From an uncultured Oscillospiraceae bacterium (GTDB lineage: Bacteria > Bacillota > Clostridia > Oscillospirales > Ruminococcaceae): DNA of 8,398 nt. This document shows, in pieces, positions 4,988-8,398 of the stretch (its first letter is position 1; every line of letters begins with the position of its first letter). The translations under genes and the position numbers were made by a program. Where the stretch lies: assembly GCA_900556525.1 (NCBI GenBank), contig USOZ01000061.1:1-8398 (forward strand), read 5' to 3'. The notes under the pieces were generated by a model that had not been told where the DNA came from, ran no database searches, and was given only the letters and a program-made list of their open reading frames with translations.

Positions 4988-6465
4988 AAAAAATAATCAT
5001 AATCGGCGGAGGAATCGCAGGCTTATCTGCGGGAATATACGCACTGAAAGCGGGATTTGAAGCCGAGATTTACGAAAAGAACGCCGTTGCAGGCGGAGAA
5101 TGTATGGGCTGGAACCGCGGCGGCTGTCATATCGACAACTGTATCCACTGGCTTACGGGAACATCGCCGACCTCGTCCATGCACAAGGTATGGCGGGACG
5201 TCGGAGCGCTCGACGATAACACGCAGTACGCCGACGTTGATATGTTCTATTCGTGCAGAGTGGGCGGCAGGGAGTGTACGCTTCACAACGACCTCGACCG
5301 CACGGAGCGCGAGCTTATTGCGATTTCTCCCGACGACGAAGCCGAGATACGCAAGCTGATCCAACATCTCAGATATACGGAGGATTGTCAGCTTCCCGCC
5401 GAAAAGCCTATGGACATGATGAGCATAAAGGATTATATCGCGCTCGGAAAAAACATGAGAAATATGCCGAAAGTGATGAAAGAATACGGCAAAATCAGCA
5501 TTGCGGAGCTTGCTGCGCGGTTCCGCTCACCGCTTATCCGCACATTGCTCACCGACTTTATGCCCGCCGAATATACGGCATTCTCGTTTCTGATATCATA
5601 CGCGACAATGACAAGCGGTAACGGAAAAATTCCCGCCGGCGGCTCGCTCGCTATGGCTATGAGAATGCTCGAAAAATTCAAGGAAAACGGCGGCAAAATT
5701 AACCTAAACGCTCCTGTAAAGAAGATTCTGATTGAAAACAAAAAAGCGGTCGGAATCGAACTTGAAAACAACGAAAAAATAACCGCCGATTTCATAATCT
5801 CGGCGGTCGATACGAATTTACTTTTTACAAGGCTGCTTGATGAAAGGCTGATTCCCGCTAAACTTACTCTTCCCTACCGCAGTTCCGAAAAACATCCCAC
5901 GATGAGCGGTTTTCAGATCGCATACGAAGCCGATGAGGCGTGCGCGCCCAAAGGAACGATTCTTTTCGGCTGCGAACCGTTCAAAATGAACAAAAAAGAA
6001 ATAAGCCGTCTCAGTCTCAAAAGCTATTCCTATGAAAAGTCGTTCGCGCCCGAGGGAAAAACTGTTCTTCAAACAAATGTTGCGCAGTACGACGACGATT
6101 TTCTTTACTGGAAAAGCCTTTCGCCCGAGGATTACCGTAGCGTAAAGGCGGAGCTTAGCGAAGCGGTCACCGAGAGGATCACTACGCAGTTCCCCGAGCT
6201 TAAAGGCAGCCTGAAAATGCTCGACTGCTGGACTCCGCTCACCTACGAACGGTACTGCGGCGCGTATCACGGCTCGTATATGGGCTTCATCATCAGACCC
6301 GGAGTAAAGCAAAGCAAGATAAACGGCGTAATAAAAGGAATCGGCGGGCTGTACATCGCGGGGCAGTGGATAATGAGTCCCGGCGGACTTCCAATAGCGG
6401 CTGTTTCGGGAAAATTCGCCGTTCAGAGGATACTGAAAAAGTTGGGACGCTCGGTTGAAATATGA
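4984..6465 (+). CDS. Phytoene-desaturase-like FAD/NAD(P)-dependent oxidoreductase
   Basis: A 493-residue flavoprotein. The N-terminus has a Rossmann dinucleotide fold, IIIIGGGIAGLSAGIYA (4-20), closed by EIYEKN (28-33) with the ribose-binding Glu31, then GGECMGWNRGGCHID (37-51), in place of the usual GGR segment. The C-terminus holds the second FAD-binding motif, GGLYIAGQWIMSPGGLPIAA, followed by a helix. This is the pattern of the CrtI/phytoene desaturase and related amine-oxidase-type oxidoreductases. No carotenoid genes (crtB, crtE, crtN) are present, so the substrate is unknown; such paralogues are common in Clostridia next to TetR genes. AAGGAG lies 10 bases before the ATG inside tetR, and the 4-base overlap suggests coupling. 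The stop codon abuts the hairpin at 6471-6496. Cytoplasmic, no signal peptide. Confidence 0.9.
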   Translation: MKKIIIIGGGIAGLSAGIYALKAGFEAEIYEKNAVAGGECMGWNRGGCHIDNCIHWLTGTSPTSSMHKVWRDVGALDDNTQYADVDMFYSCRVGGRECTLHNDLDRTERELIAISPDDEAEIRKLIQHLRYTEDCQLPAEKPMDMMSIKDYIALGKNMRNMPKVMKEYGKISIAELAARFRSPLIRTLLTDFMPAEYTAFSFLISYATMTSGNGKIPAGGSLAMAMRMLEKFKENGGKINLNAPVKKILIENKKAVGIELENNEKITADFIISAVDTNLLFTRLLDERLIPAKLTLPYRSSEKHPTMSGFQIAYEADEACAPKGTILFGCEPFKMNKKEISRLSLKSYSYEKSFAPEGKTVLQTNVAQYDDDFLYWKSLSPEDYRSVKAELSEAVTERITTQFPELKGSLKMLDCWTPLTYERYCGAYHGSYMGFIIRPGVKQSKINGVIKGIGGLYIAGQWIMSPGGLPIAAVSGKFAVQRILKKLGRSVEI

Positions 6466-6470
6466 AAAAA

Positions 6471-6496
6471 GGTCGGTATCAATCGCGATACCGACC
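6471..6496 (-). terminator. Terminator between convergent operons
   Basis: GGTCGGTATC (6471-6480) and GATACCGACC (6487-6496) form a perfect 10-base-pair stem with a 6-base loop. On the minus strand it is followed by six T (A-run 6465-6470), only 13 bases after the oadA stop, a good rho-independent terminator. On the plus strand the following ATCTTTATT is a poor T-run, so it probably works less well for the oxidoreductase operon. The A-run overlaps the oxidoreductase stop codon at its last base. Confidence 0.85.
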
Positions 6497-6509
6497 ATCT
6501 TTATTCGAT

Positions 6510-7907
6510 TTATACGGGCATTACCTTGTTTGCCTTGTCAGCGTGAATACTGTCAATGCCGTTCTTCTTGTCGCGGCGCTTCTCAAAGAATTTCTCCGCA
6601 ACCTGTCCGAACATTGCGTAGCTGAGAACGTCCTCGTCCTGCTCGCACCATTTTGCAGCCTCCGCCTTGAGCTTATCAAGCTCGGGAGCGATAAGGTCTG
6701 CGGGACGGCAGTCGATAGGCTTTTCGTCGCCGAGGATCTTTTTGCGGAATTCGGGGTCGATAGGCGCGGGAGTCTTTCCGTATTCGCCCTTTACAATGCC
6801 CTTAAATTCCTTTGTAACGGTCTTATAGCGTTCGCCGAGAATTACGTTGAACACCGCCTGAGTGCCGACAATCTGCGAGGTAGGCGTTACGAGCGGCGGA
6901 TAAACCGCGTCTGCGCTTACGCGCGGAACTTCACGGAGAACTTCCTCGAACTTGTCGGACTTGCCAGCCTGCTTGAGCTGAGAAAGCAGGTTAGAGAGCA
7001 TTCCGCCCGGAACCTGATAAATAAGCGCGTTTGCGTCAACAGCAAGCATTTTCGGGTCGAGCAGACCGCTGTCAATGTACTTCTTGCGCAGCGGCATGAA
7101 GTAATCGCGGATTTCGGTGAGCTGCTTTAAGTCAAGTCCCGTGTCGTATTCCGTACCCTGAAGCGCGGCAACAATAGACTCGGTGGGAGCGTGGGAAGTA
7201 CCGAGCGCGAGGGGCGACATAGCGGTATCTACCGCATCAACACCCGCTTCGATAGCCTTTAACAGACACATTGAAGCAAGACCCGATGTATAGTGTGTGT
7301 GAAGCTGAACGGGAATTTTAACATTCGCTTTCAGCGCCTTTACAAGCTCCTCGGTAGCATAAGGAGTGAGCAGCGCAGCCATATCCTTGATACAGATGGA
7401 ATCAGCGCCGGCTTCTTCGATACGCTTTGCATAGTTCACATAATATTCGGTCGTGAAAATGTCGCCGAGAGTATAGGACATTGCGATCTGTGTGTGCGCC
7501 CCCTCTTTTTTAGCCGCCTTAACAGCGGTTTCAAGGTTGCGTATGTCGTTGAGAGCGTCGAAAATTCGGATTATATCAATACCGTTTGCAACAGACTTCT
7601 GAACGAAATATTCAACAACGTCGTCAGCGTAATGGCGATAGCCGAGCATATTCTGTCCGCGGAAAAGCATTTGAAGCTTAGAGTTGGGCATTTCTTTTCT
7701 TAAAACACGAAGTCTTTCCCACGGATCCTCGTTAAGGAAGCGCAGGCAAGCATCGAATGTCGCGCCGCCCCAACATTCAACCGAGTGGAAGCCGACCTTA
7801 TCGATCGTGCTTAAAATAGGGCGCATTTCGTCCGTCGTCATACGGGTCGCGATAAGCGACTGATGCGCGTCACGAAGGACGGTTTCGGTAATTTTAACCT
7901 TAGCCAT
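6510..7907 (-). CDS. oadA: Oxaloacetate decarboxylase alpha / transcarboxylase 5S-like carboxyltransferase subunit
   Basis: A 465-residue carboxyltransferase that would exchange a carboxyl group between oxaloacetate and biotin on a carrier protein. The TIM-barrel domain has ETVLRDAHQSLIATRM (8-23) with metal ligand Asp13, IRIFDALND (113-121), CIKDMAALL (172-180) with the lysine (Lys174) that is carbamylated in the family, and QLHTHYTSG (201-209) with the metal ligands His203 and His205. A conserved C-terminal region follows (about 290-465), but there is no biotin domain; the separate upstream gene supplies it. It is therefore organised like the 5S subunit of transcarboxylase or a two-part pyruvate carboxylase subunit B. 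The ATG at 7907 (MAKVKITE) is chosen because AAGGA (7918-7922) precedes it; an upstream in-frame ATG at 7964 would overlap the carrier gene. The gap to that gene is 19 bases. Confidence 0.92.
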   Translation of the reverse strand: MAKVKITETVLRDAHQSLIATRMTTDEMRPILSTIDKVGFHSVECWGGATFDACLRFLNEDPWERLRVLRKEMPNSKLQMLFRGQNMLGYRHYADDVVEYFVQKSVANGIDIIRIFDALNDIRNLETAVKAAKKEGAHTQIAMSYTLGDIFTTEYYVNYAKRIEEAGADSICIKDMAALLTPYATEELVKALKANVKIPVQLHTHYTSGLASMCLLKAIEAGVDAVDTAMSPLALGTSHAPTESIVAALQGTEYDTGLDLKQLTEIRDYFMPLRKKYIDSGLLDPKMLAVDANALIYQVPGGMLSNLLSQLKQAGKSDKFEEVLREVPRVSADAVYPPLVTPTSQIVGTQAVFNVILGERYKTVTKEFKGIVKGEYGKTPAPIDPEFRKKILGDEKPIDCRPADLIAPELDKLKAEAAKWCEQDEDVLSYAMFGQVAEKFFEKRRDKKNGIDSIHADKANKVMPV

Positions 7908-7926
7908 AGCTTTATTTTCCTTTCGA

Positions 7927-8286
7927 TTATGCGTTGATAGTCGCAATAAGCGTACCCGTTTCAACGGAATCGCCCTTGCTTACGTTAATGGAAGCAATTG
8001 TTCCTTCACAGGTCGCGGGAACTTCGTTTTCCATCTTCATAGCCTCGATAACAACGATAGGAGTACCGTTGCTTACCTTATCGCCGACCTTGAGCTTAAC
8101 TTCCATAACCGTTCCGGGCATGGGGCATTCGATCTTTACGTTGCCTGCCGCGCCTGCGGGAGCAGCCTTGGGGGCAGCCTTCTTCGGAGCGGGAGCTGCG
8201 GTCTGTACGGGCGCTGCGGAAGCGTCAGCTTCTTCAACGGTTACGTCATAAGCTGTGCCGTTTACTGTGATATTGTATCTTTTCAT
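7927..8286 (-). CDS. Biotin carboxyl carrier protein (1.3S-like)
   Basis: A 119-residue small protein that carries biotin between active sites. The N-terminus ITVNGTAYDV (6-15) resembles that of the transcarboxylase 1.3S subunit. A flexible Ala/Pro/Lys-rich linker follows at about 22-48. Then comes the biotinyl domain with the biotinylation motif EAMKMENEV (81-89), Lys84 being the attachment site, in a hammerhead fold (CPMPGTV 54-60, GTLIATINA at the end). The ATG at 8286 is preceded by AAAGGG (8296-8301); an ATG at 8349 in the same frame lies inside the upstream gene. It sits between the two carboxyltransferase genes, 19 bases from each. A biotin ligase would be needed to load it and is not in the window. 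Confidence 0.95.
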   Translation of the reverse strand: MKRYNITVNGTAYDVTVEEADASAAPVQTAAPAPKKAAPKAAPAGAAGNVKIECPMPGTVMEVKLKVGDKVSNGTPIVVIEAMKMENEVPATCEGTIASINVSKGDSVETGTLIATINA

Positions 8287-8305
8287 GGTAGTGATCCCTT
8301 TCTGT

Positions 8306-8398
8306 TTAATATACAAAGTTAATATGCTTTCTCTGCGGAGCGGAAACACGCTTGCCGCTCATGAGTTCAACTGCAGATAAAACGATATGAGGACGCGG
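8306..8398 (-). CDS. Carboxyltransferase subunit C-terminus (MmdA/PccB, 12S-like; partial)
   Basis: Only the last 30 codons are present, on the minus strand, with the stop TAA at 8306-8308. The tail, roughly VLSAVELMSGKRVSAPQRKH then INFVY, matches the usual end of acyl-CoA carboxylase beta subunits / methylmalonyl-CoA decarboxylase alpha (ALEML-x-KR...KKHGN...). The order carboxyltransferase, biotin carrier, OadA, all on the same strand and 19 bases apart, supports this. The rest of the gene lies outside the window. Substrate (methylmalonyl-CoA, propionyl-CoA or other) cannot be read from this part. Confidence 0.7.
   Translation of the reverse strand, partial: PRPHIVLSAVELMSGKRVSAPQRKHINFVY

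Noticed and set aside
6462..7130. Plus-strand open frame of 222 codons opposite the oadA-like gene
   Set aside because: It starts inside the oxidoreductase stop and terminator hairpin, and is antisense to a strongly conserved carboxyltransferase; a shadow.
7908..7964. Upstream start (7964) for the oadA-like gene
   Set aside because: It would overlap the carrier gene and adds a basic tail unlike the family; MAKVKITE at 7907 has AAGGA upstream.
1..8398. CRISPR arrays, tRNA/rRNA genes, phage or defence genes
   Set aside because: I saw no regularly spaced repeats, no tRNA-like cloverleaf and no proteins with such motifs; all long frames are assigned to metabolic or regulatory families.

Overview
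The window looks like a chromosomal segment from a low-to-mid GC member of the Clostridia, possibly a gut or rumen Oscillospiraceae/Ruminococcus-like organism. This is inferred from the gene families, the strong AGGAGG-type ribosome sites, the near-perfect sigma-A promoters (TTGACA, 17 bases, TATAAT, three times) and the clostridial style of the biotin-dependent carboxylase cluster. There is no rRNA, tRNA, CRISPR array or insertion sequence, and no gene-free gap above 300 bases.

Layout. (a) 1-582, minus strand: 5' part of a secreted protein with a TTG start and the beginning of what looks like a transglutaminase-like domain; it runs off the left edge. (b) 583-739: divergent promoter region. 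(c) 740-2918, plus strand: pyrB (aspartate carbamoyltransferase with a fused PyrI-type zinc ribbon), a small membrane protein with an HEYGH metallopeptidase-like motif overlapping pyrB by 4 bases, and an Sfp-type phosphopantetheinyl transferase. (d) 2959-4228, plus: a new promoter driving thiN (thiamine pyrophosphokinase) and a cytidylate-kinase-like protein. (e) 4299-4402: a terminator hairpin whose right arm is also the -35 box of the next promoter, then a second inverted repeat that may be an operator. (f) 4403-6465, plus: a TetR regulator and a phytoene-desaturase-like FAD oxidoreductase, overlapping by 4 bases. (g) 6471-6496: a perfect hairpin between convergent genes. (h) 6510-8398, minus: an operon read right to left, with the C-terminal end of a carboxyltransferase (12S/MmdA-like), a biotin carrier protein (1.3S-like) and an OadA/5S-like carboxyltransferase without its own biotin domain. 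Together these three match the subunit set of a transcarboxylase or a decarboxylase.

The most striking observation is inside pyrB. A 54-base in-frame insertion (18 residues) consists of an exact reverse-complement copy of 37 bases from the same gene (877-913 copied as 1050-1086) plus an 18-base direct duplication (1033-1050 and 1087-1104). It duplicates the active-site motif LVMRHP, which contains the counterpart of E. coli Arg105. It looks like a fold-back template-switch event, or possibly an assembly chimera; either way it could alter or abolish enzyme activity. Apart from this the window is mostly housekeeping genes, and I do not see a clear new defence or mobile system.
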